A stretch of DNA of 64,000 bases from Strix aluco (Eukaryota > Chordata > Aves > Strigiformes > Strigidae). The notes below the pieces were generated by a model. That model was not told the origin of the DNA, made no database searches, and was given only the letters and a program-made list of their open reading frames with translations. The stretch covers positions 8,681,985 through 8,745,984 of the forward strand of contig NC_133940.1 of NCBI RefSeq assembly GCF_031877795.1. Reading direction: 5' to 3'. Below are positions 35,176 to 48,100 of this stretch, in pieces; position 1 is the stretch's first letter; the number at the start of each line of letters is the position of its first letter. A program made the position numbers and the translations under genes.

Positions 35176-36035
35176 AACTGTACAATACTTGTCTCCATGT
35201 GAATACCATAGAGTAGGGGAAACACCATAAATGAAGCACCTCTTATTTGAGATGGTGTCTCTTGCCCTTATTAGGCTTAATTAAAAAAAAAAAAATTTGG
35301 ATTCCGATCGCGTTGTAGTTTCTAAAAGTGCTCTAGAAATTGTAACTGGTTTACATGAAGTGGCCATGGGTGTAGTGAGCACCCTGAAACTGTATCAAAG
35401 TTGTACATATTTCCAAACATTTTTAAAATGAAAAGGCGCTCTAGTGTTCTCCTAACTCTGTGCACTTTGCTGTTGGTGTAACAAAGCATTTAAAAATGTT
35501 TCAAGCATTTTTTTAATTTGTAAGGTGGTGTTACTATATGGTTATTGGCTAGAAAATCCTGGGTTATAAACTGTACATATCTATAGTTTGTAAAAACTAG
35601 ACAGATTCTTGTGGTACATGCTTAGAGTTATGATGCCTTAGAGGAGCAGTGATTACTTGGAAAGGCTGTACGTTCCCCGGGGTGCCATGGCCCAAAGCAT
35701 GCACTGTGAGGGTAGATCTATTTACACTACAGTGGGCGTCCATTTAGCTTAAAGTTGTCTTTCTGTATATAGTGAAATAGCATTCTGCTGCCATTCTTAG
35801 TTGTGGAAGGGGGTTCAGCTGGCATGAGAAGTGTATGGATTTTTTTAGTTAAGTGCGGTAGTTTTTAAACTGAAACTGTAGACATCTCTTCATCGTCAAC
35901 TAAGTGAAGAGCCAGTGCAGCAACTGAAGTTCAAAAACACTCTGTACTTAAACGAATTTGCAACGTTCTGTTTTTTTTGTATGTTTAGAATGCTGAAATG
36001 TTTTTGAAGCAAAATAAACAGTATTACATTTTTAA
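35176..36035 (+). other. HMGB3: HMGB3 3' UTR with Pumilio-type motifs
   Basis: The stretch after the stop is AT-rich and non-repetitive and ends with AATAAA at 36013-36018 within CAAAATAAACAG, so cleavage is expected near 36030-36035. Three exact TGTANATA Pumilio-type motifs occur at 35402-35409 (TGTACATA), 35572-35579 (TGTACATA) and 35764-35771 (TGTATATA). A fourth at 36492-36499 lies beyond this signal and would count only if a longer isoform exists. Confidence 0.75.
36013..36018 (+). terminator. HMGB3: HMGB3 polyadenylation signal AATAAA
   Basis: A canonical hexamer 838 bases after the stop codon, followed by an AT-rich then GT-containing stretch. It is the best-placed signal; A-rich repeats at 36166-36188 include further AATAAA words of unclear use. 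Confidence 0.75.
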
Positions 36036-36165
36036 AACTGTTCTTGACAACACTCTAAATTTCTGGTTTAAAAGGATCTTAACAACAGCAAGAGGTTCAT
36101 CTTGAAGTCTGTGGCATCCCTCAGGGCTGGTGACTTAGGAAACATTCTGACTCAAGGATTTAAAA

Positions 36166-36188
36166 AAATAAAAATAAAAATAAAAATG
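36166..36188. repeat. (AAAAT)n simple repeat
   Basis: Four to five copies of an AAAAT-type unit just beyond the HMGB3 3' UTR. Confidence 0.8.
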
Positions 36189-39100
36189 GTGGCCAGCCAA
36201 AACTGGCTGAATTGAAAGAGATGGCTGCTCCAGCTAATATGCAATCGTAACTGTTTATGGCTGAGTGGCATAAGATGCTATGCAAGTTTGAACTTTATTA
36301 CTTGAACTTGGGAGCCTAAATGAACATTCATGACGTAATTGTTTGTTTGTGTGTGTATATAGCAGCATTCAGAGATGCAGAGAAAGGTAGGTGGCTAGGA
36401 ATGAGGCTGACACCATGGAATAAGTATAAAAGCATAGTTTGGATTTTTTTTTTCAGTTGTGTTGGGTAAATTTATAGCCCAAATGCATTGCTGTACATAT
36501 TAAAATGTGCCTTTTTTGTCCTGTGTTAAACTGTTTCAGACTTGTGGTTTTTTCTAGCATCTTGATTCGTGGCAGGAGCCAGGCGCCTAGTCTTAACTCC
36601 CTACTGAAATAGGAGCGTGGCACAGGTACTTAGTCTGTGTCCTTTCTCTAATGATGCAAGTTTTAAGAGGAATTGGGTACTGTGAGGTGGGTTGGCGGAG
36701 CGACACAGCTATCTTTCCCCTTTGGTGACCAGCTGGCTGTGTTGCAGTCTTGCTGTCTTTCCAAATCCATGCAGGGGATGTTTTGCAGCCCTCGGAAGGG
36801 AAAGGTAATACCTGGCCTCTAGCTGGTGACTAAGCTGCTTTTTCCCTAGCATGAAAACTGCACAAACTGGGAAAACTGTAGCACCCCATCGCTATGCTTG
36901 AATTCCTTCCTTGTGCTGGCTGTAGTTAGCAGTCGGTGTTTGCCTGGCAGCGAGGAGGAGGTGGGGGTGTGAGGATACTTGCGTTAATAGCAGGTCAAAG
37001 TTGCAGGCTGCCGTGTGCAGCTGACTTAAGAGGACAGGGTAACTCGTTAGTGTAAACTGTGGGTACGGGCTGCTGCTGCCGATTCCTTTGAGCCAAACTG
37101 CAGATTAATGAGGGCCAGGCTTACAGGCAGTAACTACTTCTAATGTGGCTAAAACTGCTCTGTTGCCTAATTGGGTAGCACATCTGGCTTCCTGTAACTT
37201 TTCAACAACCATAGGATCTTGGCAAAACAGTCTGTTCTAGTGTTGAGATGGACTAGAACCTGAAAGCAAAACCAAGCAAAACTTGGTAACGGATGAAGCA
37301 AGCTAATAAACCTTCACGGAACAGCAACATGTGGCAACTTTTTTTTAATGCTAAGTTACAGTTGGATCACTTAGAAATACTTCTATAATTGCTTGATTAT
37401 GGTGATTCTTAGTGTCTTTAATGCACAGAAAAGCAAGTGTGAAATTTGCCCCATTTTATGGGAAGTTATAGGTTTATTCAGGCTTTTAAAATGCATCTGG
37501 AGAGGAAATAGGTACCTTGGTATTCATTACCCTTTCTCCACGTCTTCTAATGCAAGGGAGAAGGCAATGAGATGCCAGCACGTGGAAATTTGACGGGGAA
37601 GTGGTGGAGCAGAAGAGAAAGGCGATGGCATCATTTCAGGACCTGTAATACTGTTTCTATTGTCTAGTTGGCAAAATCTCCCCTTAGCCACATATGGGAA
37701 TTAGTGTAGATCACTGCTGCGCAAATCGAGCTTGGCTTTGAATTAACTGCTAGTGAGCTGAGCCCCTATTGATAGTATTAGCAAATAAGAACTAGAGCTG
37801 ACACCTCTTTGTCTTCGTTATATTGGAAATCTATCGAGTAGCAGGGCTTGATTAAGGTCTTGGACCTTATGGTGCACTACCTATTCCTGCTCTGCGAGTT
37901 TCTAAAATATGGCATGCCTCGGGGATGCTGTTCAATACAATGCTAGCGCAGGACTCTGGGGACTTGGGTTTGGATATTGCACATGTAGTGATGATTCTTC
38001 CCCCAATACTCTTGCCATTGATAAATGCCATAGTGTGAATGTATATAAATAACAGATGATTACCCCACCACCACCGCTGTTTTTTGTGTTCTGAGATGTC
38101 ATCTCAAATACTGGGAACTGCTTAATTTCACCCAGCTCCATTTTTTTGGTAGAACACCCTCCAAACACTCTTTCTCTCTTTTAAATTCTTGTTGGTGTTT
38201 CAGAGCAGACATTTCTGCTTTGGGCTGCTGTACAGCTAAAACTTCTAGTTCAACTGTAGTCCCAAGCAGAGTAAATACGTATCTTATTAACTCTATTATC
38301 TGTAGAGAAGGATAATGATAAAGTAGGTGTGGGGAAAGGGAGGTGGGGGATGAAGAGAGACTCTTCCTTCCACAAATTTGTCAGAGCTGACCGTGAGACT
38401 GCTTGTGTTCCTAAAATGTGGTTTGTTGTGTGCCCTCTGTGCCGGCTGAGGCAGGCTGTGAGGACGAGGGGCTCGGTTAAGAAAAAGGGCCGATGCCAGT
38501 ACTGCAGCTGCCTGCTCGCTGTGCTGGGGAGGCAGAGGATGGCTCAACGGAGTGGGGTGGTCCCTCTGGATGCCTAAAACAGTGGCAGAGGGGTGAGAGC
38601 TTTTGCTCAAGGGAACGTGTCTTCTGGTGCTGGTGTGGGGCAGAGGTGGGCAGCGGCAGGCAGCGTGCGGCCTGGCAGCACTGACCCACATCCTGCAAGT
38701 CATTTCCCGTGGTTGGTACTGTTTGATTTGCACTCAGGACTAGACGTAGTCTTGAGAACACAGTCGCTACCGAAATGCGCCGCATCCCTCTGAAATTAAA
38801 CCAACTGGGGGCGATGGGATGAACAGGAGTGGTGAGCTGCTCTGTGCAGGCCAGAGCCTGCCTCTGCCGAAGGCGAGCCCAGCGGTCTATTAGCACGGCC
38901 CGGGGAGGCAGAGGAGTGATGCTGTCTTGCTGCTCTGTAGCCTGTGCGTTTCTAAATTCAGTTGAAATGCGGTGTGAGCTGAATGTGAGCCCTTAGACTA
39001 GAGGGGGGGCTCCCGGGGAGGGGCTGCATCAGGGAAACCCCACCGCAGGTGTAAGGTTAGCTCCCCACAAGCGGTCGCAAGGAAAACTGCAGGATGGTTT

Positions 39101-42100
39101 CCTACTGCTCATGTTGGTATCCTAATGCATCTGTGGGGAAGCAGTGCATTAATTTTTCTGTAATAAAATTAATTAAAAATCCTAGTCCAAATGCATATTG
39201 AATCAATTAGCAGAGAACGGCTGCAGCTCTAATGGAGGTCCATAGGAAGGTGAGAGTCTGCTTTGGGGATCGTACTGGGGATACAGGCACAGTCAAAACA
39301 TCTCTCTTATCTGCTCCCTTTGAAAAGCTGATTTTTATATAGTTTTATTCAGTCCTAATAAACCCTGCAGGAACAGCAGCGTGGTGCGAGGGCTTCTGTT
39401 GGCTCTGGCTCAGGCAGTGGCAGGTGAATGACTTTTTGCTTCCAGCCTCCAGCACAATTCTGGCAGCCGCCTTGAGTTTGTGTTTTCCCTCTGTTCACTC
39501 AGGCTGTTGTTCCACAGGCAGAGAAACATCCCCTAAGTAAGCTGTCTTTTGCTGAGGGTTTTGGGAAGCAGGGCTTGGACCAGGAGAAGCGGCCGGGATG
39601 GGACCTCCCCACTGGTTTGCTGGGGTGAGAGCAGGACGTTGCATTTATGGCCACGCTGCTGTTTGCTTTCTGCCAAGCTCCGTGCTCCCCTCTATGAATG
39701 TTAGCCTGAGCTCCATCTCCTCTAAAAGATAATGGGAGGAACTGTGAGAAGTGACATACTTATTTCTTTCTGCCAGGGCTGCACCACATTTTAATGCAAT
39801 AAACTGAATTGCAAAACGCAGCTGCATTGCAAACCAAAGTGTGCTGGAGACCCTGTTACCAAACGGTTGCTCTCTAAATGTCTTTCAGCTTGCAGTGGGG
39901 AAGGGACCAAATAACCAGAATGCCTGATGGGGGGTTTCATGTTCTACAAGGTGTCTTCATCTCTTTCCAGCAGGCTGGGCTCCAATGGGAGGGTGCTGTG
40001 TACCTGCCTCTGCTTGGGCAACATTTGGCAACCTGTGTTCAAAGCACTCTGCAAACATCTCATCCTTCTGATAGGTCTGATACGTACATGCTAAAGCGGG
40101 ATGTGGATGAGGGGTGGCTCCTTGCCTGTGCTAACGATCTTGATTGGAGTTGTCTGCTGCTAAGAGCTCTTCCCTGAGCACCCTCCTGCACCTGGATCCC
40201 TAAATTAGGCAGGAGGAAGCAGCCACAGCTCTGCTAGAGCTGACAGCTCTGTCTCCCAGGTGGTGAGTACCTACCTCCTTCTCTTGTTCCTGGATGTGGC
40301 ATAGTAGCTAGACCAGGGTTAGTCTTTCTCTTAAGCTGGAGCAGAGATGATAAGTAACCTCCCCAGGACTGGGTGTTGTGTGGAGCAACAAACTGGTGCT
40401 GTGGTGGGGTTAAAACCTTTGGAGGCTGGGATGTATAAAAGCAAATCTTTCTTTTATTGATACTGAGAGATGAAAATGCATTAATTGTGGTAAGGGGATG
40501 CCTGTTCTGTAACTGTGTCCCCTGATATAGTTGACTTCATGTCTCCAGCTGAATCCAGCAGCCAGGAAAATCACAGCTGGGAATCGAGCATTGCTGTGGG
40601 ACTGGGTGTTTTGCTGGTGTTTGAGGTTGACTTTTGAGCCACTGAAGTGCAGGGGACTCCTGCTCTGGCCCTGTATCTGCCACCTCGTCTTGCTTCTGGC
40701 TGGGTGCTCCCCAGCAAGACACCCGAGGAGCAGAAGCAGCCCCCCTGCATGGGTGTCACACGCCTGTGCATGCTGCTGCAGCCAAGCCTGTGTAGTAAGG
40801 AGAGAGGCGGGTAGGATGCTACAAGAGAGAGTTGCTTTTTCTTCCCAGCCCCTCCCCTTGTAAAGCTCCCTCAGGTATTTCAAGTCAGAAAAATGCTCTT
40901 TTTTTAAAATATTAATCAAACATGGCCTTGCTTTGTTGTTCTAAGAGCTTATTACTTATAAGTGTTTTTAACTGCTTCTTTGTGAAGCTTAAGATTTGCT
41001 TTATGTTGGTTTAGAAAATTAATATGTGTAGAAGGGTGAAGTGGTTTGAGGGATTGTTTGAGACAAATGTCTCTTGCGTGCTGCTAATTACTGTGTGATT
41101 GCTCTTTTACTATGTGTTACCTGGGATGTACCAGCAATAACTCATCATCTTGCGAAAGAGGCTTGAGAAAGGTGGAAGCAGGAGCAATTAGGACTCCAGT
41201 TTTCTTAAAAAATGCTAGTCAAGTTTTGTTCTCTTTAGTTTTAGAGCTCAGGCTGGGGAACTTTGCTGGGCTTGGCTTCTTCAGTTGTTTAAGGTATTGC
41301 TATCTGCAGCTCCTGGCGAAGGTCGCTCCCCAGTAACAGGGAGAGCAAAAGGAAACACGCGTTGGGTCTTCTATTGCTTTATTTTGTTGCTTCATATAGT
41401 AACTTAATTTTTGCAAGCTGCTGGGAGTTTTTTCAAACCAAGCTCAGAGATCAAGGTGTCGGTAAAAGTCTTAAAGAGAACCCTTTCTTCCAAGGGCTTG
41501 TCTGGAAGCAGAATAAAACCTCACCAAATAGCCTCAAACTAATGAAAGATCTCTCACTCCTCACTGTCGCTCGTGTTTCATTCATTGGTAATTCCCCACC
41601 AGAGAGAGTTGTCTAGCAAAAAAAATCAGCTAGAGCAGACCTGGTATTTTGAACCTTGAGGGCAACTTGCAAAAAAAGCCTTTGAACGTAGGAGGACTTG
41701 GCCTTGTTTGTTTTCTACTATTCCCCGTGCGTCTGTGCAGTGTGCCACTGTCCCCTCTTAGCGCTTTGCCTGGCGAGAAAGCGAAGGTGTCTTCCTTACA
41801 GGCTCAGCCCTTCGCCTTTTTCATTAACATGTGATTACTAATCTGTGGGGAGCACCAAGAAATACTCCTGCAGACCCAGGGAAGATTGCCCTTGATGCTT
41901 CTCATTTACTGGAAGGTGACACCTGAAGAAGCCAACTCTCCAACAGCAGGTCAGGCTGATCTTTCCAAGTGCAAAGTGGAAAGGAGACCCCAAACCCTCC
42001 AAATAAATGCCCCCACAACGCTTAATTCCAGTGCTGTTTCACAGATCTTTTAGCTTTTAAAGACCCTTCTCTTCACCTGCTCTGTTTCCTTCTCCCATCC

Positions 42101-45100
42101 CCTGCCCCAGCTCTCCCTCTGCCCAGCGAAGCAGCTGTGGCCCACAAACCGGACCCAATGGCTTATTTGAGGTGGTGTAACTTACTCCCAAACCCTGGGA
42201 GCAGACTGGTCTGTGTTTTCCCGCTAGTCGGATCCTTTAGGGAGGATCATCAGCTGGTGCAGGCTGTTGCTCTGTGCCTGCTCAGACCACCCACTGGTGC
42301 TGTTCCCCTGAGATTTTGCGCTCACGGCCGCGTCGGGGCGCGGGTGGAGGCTACGGCGATGCGTGAGCCGCTGCTGGCTGGGAGCGTGCCGCACCGGACG
42401 GCGCATGTGAAGCCGAGCAGTCGTGATGGAGGTGGGAAATGCGAGCGGGAGGTGGCTGAGGGATGTGGGTCTCCAGGTCTTGAGCAGACGGCATCCAGCC
42501 CGCAGGGTCTCTCTCTGTGTCAGGGACCATATGGTGCTGTATTTCACAGCCGGCCCTGTGAGATAAGGTTCAGCAGCTAGTGTAGATGAAAGGGAACGGG
42601 TGGTCTCAAAAATGTTTGCTGTTGCTTATGCTTGGGTCTCTCGTGGAGATGGTTATAGCCAATGAAGTATGTTAGGCTGTACCATGGCTGGGCTGGGTTT
42701 CTGTAGCGTGCTTGTTGGGCTGGGCTGAGAACACCTTCTCGTGGCAGGGAACAGCAATAGGCTGCTGCGGGGTGAAGTAAGGTGTTAAATAACGTGTGGA
42801 TGGGAAGCACCTTCATATTCTCATCCTGCTACACATAAGTTTCCCGCCCTTCAGAGGTACTCTGGTAGGGTCTCTTCCCCACTTACCCCCTTCCAGGCTC
42901 TCACAGGAGGTGGCGGGGCTGTGCAGGAGCGTGTTACAGAGCTGCCAGGCGACAGTCTCTCCCAAAGCAGAGCTGCAAATCTCCGCGAGCTGCAGCAGGA
43001 CTGCCTCCCGCCCTGCACGCAAGAGAAGCCAGAGCCCCCCTCTCACTGCAGACATGGGTGCTCAGGCAGCCCTGCAGGGAGGGTCCCGTGGCTGCAGCCC
43101 ACCCCAACAAGGGCTTGGGGTGCCTGTGGTGGGAGGGGGGATCCTGCCGGGGGAGCTGCCGGTTTGCTAGAAGCCGTCTCCTAAATATGGACATGATTAT
43201 TTTTATTTATTTATTTGCTTGCTCTGGAATCTTTGCATTTTTCCCTTAATCCTGGAGGAAAATCAGCGGTGCCCTGTGTGCATGTGACATGGCTGCGCAC
43301 AAACTCCCTTTGTGACTTCTTTCTTTCACGGGGGAGAAACGCATTCAGGAAAAAGCAGGGCCCTGACAACAGGAATCAAGTGTTTCTAAATATGGACATC
43401 CCTTTTTGGACTAAAAAGTCTTTTTTGTACCATGCATATTTCCCCTGTTAATCATTTCCTTTTGTTCCTCACAAACTTTGGTCCTCCAATGTTATAGAAG
43501 GAATTATAGCTGCTCTGTTTGTAAACTTTCCTTTATGATACATGATCTGGCTTGTATGCTATTGCTGGGTTTTCTTTTTAATGCAGTTGGAAAGGCCAGC
43601 GCTCTGGTTACTCACCCTTGGCTTTTCCCTTTTTTTTTAAAAAACAGTCATATTTGGCCTCAGCCCATCTCAAAATATTGGGGATTTTACAGGCCATTGA
43701 GCTTTGCCTGGTCCTATTCACTGCTTTTGTGTTACACTAATTGGCTTGATAAAGAAGGGCCTGGGCTCTGTAAAGTGCTTCTCCTCCAAGGTGAAATGTG
43801 AGATGGAGGGGGGAAATATTCAGATGTTCGCTAGCAGTTATGCTCGCTGGATAATCTGAATGCATCAGAAATGAGCTAGAGCTCAGACAAAGTAGGGGAT
43901 TAGGAGTCTGAGATGGGCGAGCGGGGTGGACATCTGGAAGCCTGCTGTTTAGCTTGTCTGCTGGGGTGGGTTGCGTCTTCATTATATGGGTTAAACGTGC
44001 TGAAAATGAACAGCGCGCTGGGATCGTGGTTGCTCTCGGTGGATATATTCTGAAATAACAATTTCTGTTGTTATTTACGGAGCACCCCACCCTCCCCGGC
44101 AGAGCTCTGTGTGTTCAGCGCAAACCCAGTCACCAGCGCAAGCAGAGCAGAAGCTCATCCTCTGAAGCTGGAGGGACACGCTCGGGTTTTTACGGTGCTG
44201 TTCGCACGCACCGCTTCTGCCTGCTGCTTTGAGGTTTCGGGGAGAAACGTTGCATGTGCCTGTGGCTGGTGTTATGCAGACAGCAGACGCTCAGGCCCTT
44301 CCTTGCACGGTGCTCCCTGTGTTTTTGGGCAGGTGCAGCTCTGCAGAGCCCCACAGACAAGCAAATGCGTGGGAGAGGAGGAGAGAAACCAAACTCGGGG
44401 CTTCTGAACCCTTCCTGTGTGTGGACCTGGGTTCTCCCAAAGTTGAGCCCGTTGTTCCAGCACAGAGCCGCTTCTGCCACTGCCAGCATCTGCCACGGGC
44501 AGCCCCGTCCGTCCCGGGTCGGCTCCACCTGCCCCATCCTGCTGCCCCCCTGCCCAGCGCCTCTCCCCATCCCACGGCAGGCATGAGGATGCAGCGTGGG
44601 GCACCGAGCCGTGGGTGGAGTGGGGACAGACGCGTGGGGCTTTTTTTCCTCTGATGGTGAAACATGAGTTGAAAACTGCTTTTGCCTTTTTGAAAACACA
44701 ATATTGGAGAAGGAATTCCAAATATGTTGTGAACAAAAATAGCCAGATAGTGGTTTGTTTTGCTTTTGTTTTTCCCTCAGAAGTCATTTCTTTACCAGCC
44801 TCTCAGCGTGTGCTCAGTTTCTCCTCCTCCATCTCCAGCGCTTTGCTCATGTTTCCATCCCCTTCCCGGACAACTTGCCTTGGCAGCTTCAATTTTGGCC
44901 ACAGCTGTAATGTGCCAAAACGTGGCTGTGCTCAGCTGGAGCCTTGCAGCGCTCCCACCAAATATCCACTGCTGCCCGAATGGCGTCGCGCCTGCCCCTG
45001 GCTGGGAAGCGTCGCACTGAGCCAGCCGGCACCGAGAGGTTTGGGACAGGGACCTTGTTCAGGTGGACAGTGGAATTCCTACCCTGCCCCATCTCTGGCA

Positions 45101-48100
45101 AAGCCAAAGTGAAGCGGTTTAGGGGAAGGTAAAGAGGGCCCTCCAGGCACAAATGCATCACCCTAAAACAGATGTAAGAGCTTGGCGGTGCTTTGGGTCA
45201 TGCTTGGGATGATAAAAGCAAGGGGATTTTTAATAAAAAAAAAAAAATAATGCTGCAGAAGAGAGGCAGGTACCAGAGCAGCAGGGACCTGGGCAGGGCA
45301 TTAGTAAAGGCTGGTTGAAGGACACGTGCCAGTCGCTGCCGGACGCGGTGCCCCAGGGAATCAAAAGCGGGACTGAGGACTGAGCCCGATGCAGCCATGT
45401 GGCAGCGTCTGCTGAAAGCGCTGACTTGGTGAAACATGCCTGTGTCCCGTCAAAGACGTGCAGAATTTAGGGAGAGAAGGAAAGCACCAAGCTTCGGGTT
45501 TTTTTATTTTGTGTGGGATGTTCTTGCTAGCTATGCACACGCTAACCCAGACCGTGGGCCTCAGTGTGGTACCACCGATGGCCGACAGCTTCTGCTGCGC
45601 TACTTTGTTTTATCGTCTTTTTTTTTTTGGCAAAACTGCCTTTTCTTTTTTGGGGAGGCCTGATGGGAGCAAAGCTGAGTCCTGGTGGGTACTGGCAGCA
45701 TTTTTACTTTTTGGGTGCCTTTGTGCATCCTACTGGGGTTGAAACATGATGTCCTTACATTTTCTCCACGTGAGCTTAGGGAGCCGCTGCTGAGAGTGAT
45801 TCGTGAGCGCCAGGCCATGTGTGGGTGCAGAGGTAAAGCAGCTCTTTTGCTCGGTGCCAGCGTACTGGAGAGCCTGCATCTTGGTCTGTGTTAGCAGCAG
45901 TTTTTGGCTGGAGAGAAGGAGATCTGGAGAAGTGGTACAACTCCCCCAGGGTCACCCATGGGCCCCCTAGATGCCAAACCTCTGGAAGCTGGCTACAAAA
46001 ATCCTCATTTTCCCCTCAGGATGGGAGGAGGAGTGTGTTTCTCCCAAAAAGCAGGACCAGAAAAGCATTTGTGTGCTGTGGGCTGGACTCTAGGTTAGGA
46101 GACTTCATGATTTTACGTGGACTAAGTGCAGTTAAGCGTTACAGCCCCAATTTTTGCTCTGTTTTAATGTCATTTTTCAGAAGCGCTGACAGCGCAACGT
46201 GTTGGAACTGCCCTGTGCTAGGGGCAGAGCCTGAGGGGCTGCCCTAGGGACTTGGGGGCTTCAGGAGACCCCATTTCAGGGACAGAGCACACTGCAGCTC
46301 CCTGCTACCCTTCTGGGATGCCAAAGCCTTTGCTGGGAGGTAGAGGGGTCCAGGTGTGGGGGAGGCAGCCCCAAGTACTGGGTCAGTCCTGACGGCTTTG
46401 GCAGGGGATGCTCCTGCAAACAGGAGCTGCTGGGAGTTTGCATTCCCCTCGGCCTCAGCCCTGAAGAAAGCCTAAAGCCTCAGTCAATAATAAGCTTATA
46501 AGACAGTAAATCTTGGTAATGAGAAAAACAGAAGATGGCATCTGCTCAACACAATGGTGCTGTGTATGGTCTGGTAAACAGCTATTGAAATGAGTTGCCT
46601 GTTATTGCAGGGGTTACAGCTGAAAAGCCCAGTTTCCCTACAGGATTGGCAGGTTTTGCTGCCCCCAGCCCTTCGGAGTGGCTGCTGGAATCCCGTTGGG
46701 GTTGAGCATGGGGAGATGTGACCTGTTGCCCGCAAGGGCTGGGTGCTTGCCCACAGGCCTGGCAGCCCCTGTCGCGAAAGAGGCAAGCTGCCATCGTCCT
46801 GTGTGCGTGGAGCCCAAGACGGGCACTGAGGTGGGACCTCCACAGCGGTTGTCTTCACCTCCTCCTCCTGTGCCCCCTCCAACGCATCCTTGCCATGGCT
46901 GCACTGGGAGATGTACGTGCTTTGGAGGGCGCTCTGCAGCAAAGGGGGGTTGGGGTAAAAATGGGAAAACAGTTCCTTCTCTAGCGTGTCTTCAGAGATG
47001 CTGAAATGAGGTGAGCTGATGGGCAACCGGCGCCTGGGCTAAAGGAGTTGTGCAGGGGCAGCAGGAAGAGGAAGGTGCCGGGTCTTCATCTGACATCCAC
47101 TTGGATAAACCTGGTGCCCATGGGGTGGGAGCTGGCAGCAGCCCTGGTCCTGCTCAAACTGTGTGAAGCCAGGTCTGCAAAATGGGGAGGAGGGGAGAGT
47201 TCAGGGGAAGGAATCTGCATATGGTGTGTAATGCTTTTATGAATTGGGTCTTTAATAATTTACATTACCAGTTTAATACTTTGAATACAAATTATCTTGC
47301 CCATATGCTGTGCTGACAAACATAAAAATGGAGTAATCAAAGCTGTAATAGCACTACAGCAAAAAGACATAAAATGCCACTAGAAGGCTTAGGATAAATT
47401 ATTGCATGCACACACCAGCTCTATGGCTCCCTGGTGCCAAAGGATGCATTGCAATTTCTTCCTCAGACTTTGCATTTGGGCTTGAGGACTGGTGCAGTAC
47501 CAGGAGTACCGTTTGAAATTCTGTGAGACGAGTAGCATTTAACAAAGAGGAGGAAAGAAAAAAGGCTCAGACCTCTTTGATAAACACCGCAATTTAAATT
47601 CTGCCCTGGCATTACATAGGCTGCGAAGAAAATATAGCCCTCTTATTTGTAGGGAGCCCCCTTCTTCCTCCTGCAGGGTTATTTGCATGTATTATAAACT
47701 GCAGTGTTGGCTTGCCATCTTCAGGCAGCTGCCACGCACTGCACAGCATCCCTGTGCATCCCTGTGCTGGTTGGAGGTGGCGGGTCCAGCCTGGGTGCTG
47801 CAAGGGATGCCCAAGGGAGGGTGCTTGCCGCAGCCTGGCCCCAGGTGGCCCAGGCAATGAGCAGCATCACTCCAGGGAAGACACGAGTTTCACCTCATCC
47901 CTCTTCATACCTGTGCTTGCTCCCCTCTAATACCCGAGCTCTGAGGGGCTGGGGGAGGTGGGAAAGGATGAAACAGCCCCAGGCCCTTGGTGCTCCCTCC
48001 TGGCTGTCCTCAGGCTGCAGTTTGGGTGCGAGGGAACAGTATGGGTGTGCCTGGGAGCTCGTGGATGCCACAGGTGACTTAGTGGTTTGCTTTTGGCAGC

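Noticed and set aside
35043-35228. Poly-serine minus-strand frame
   Set aside because: It is the antisense reading of the HMGB3 acidic tail codons.
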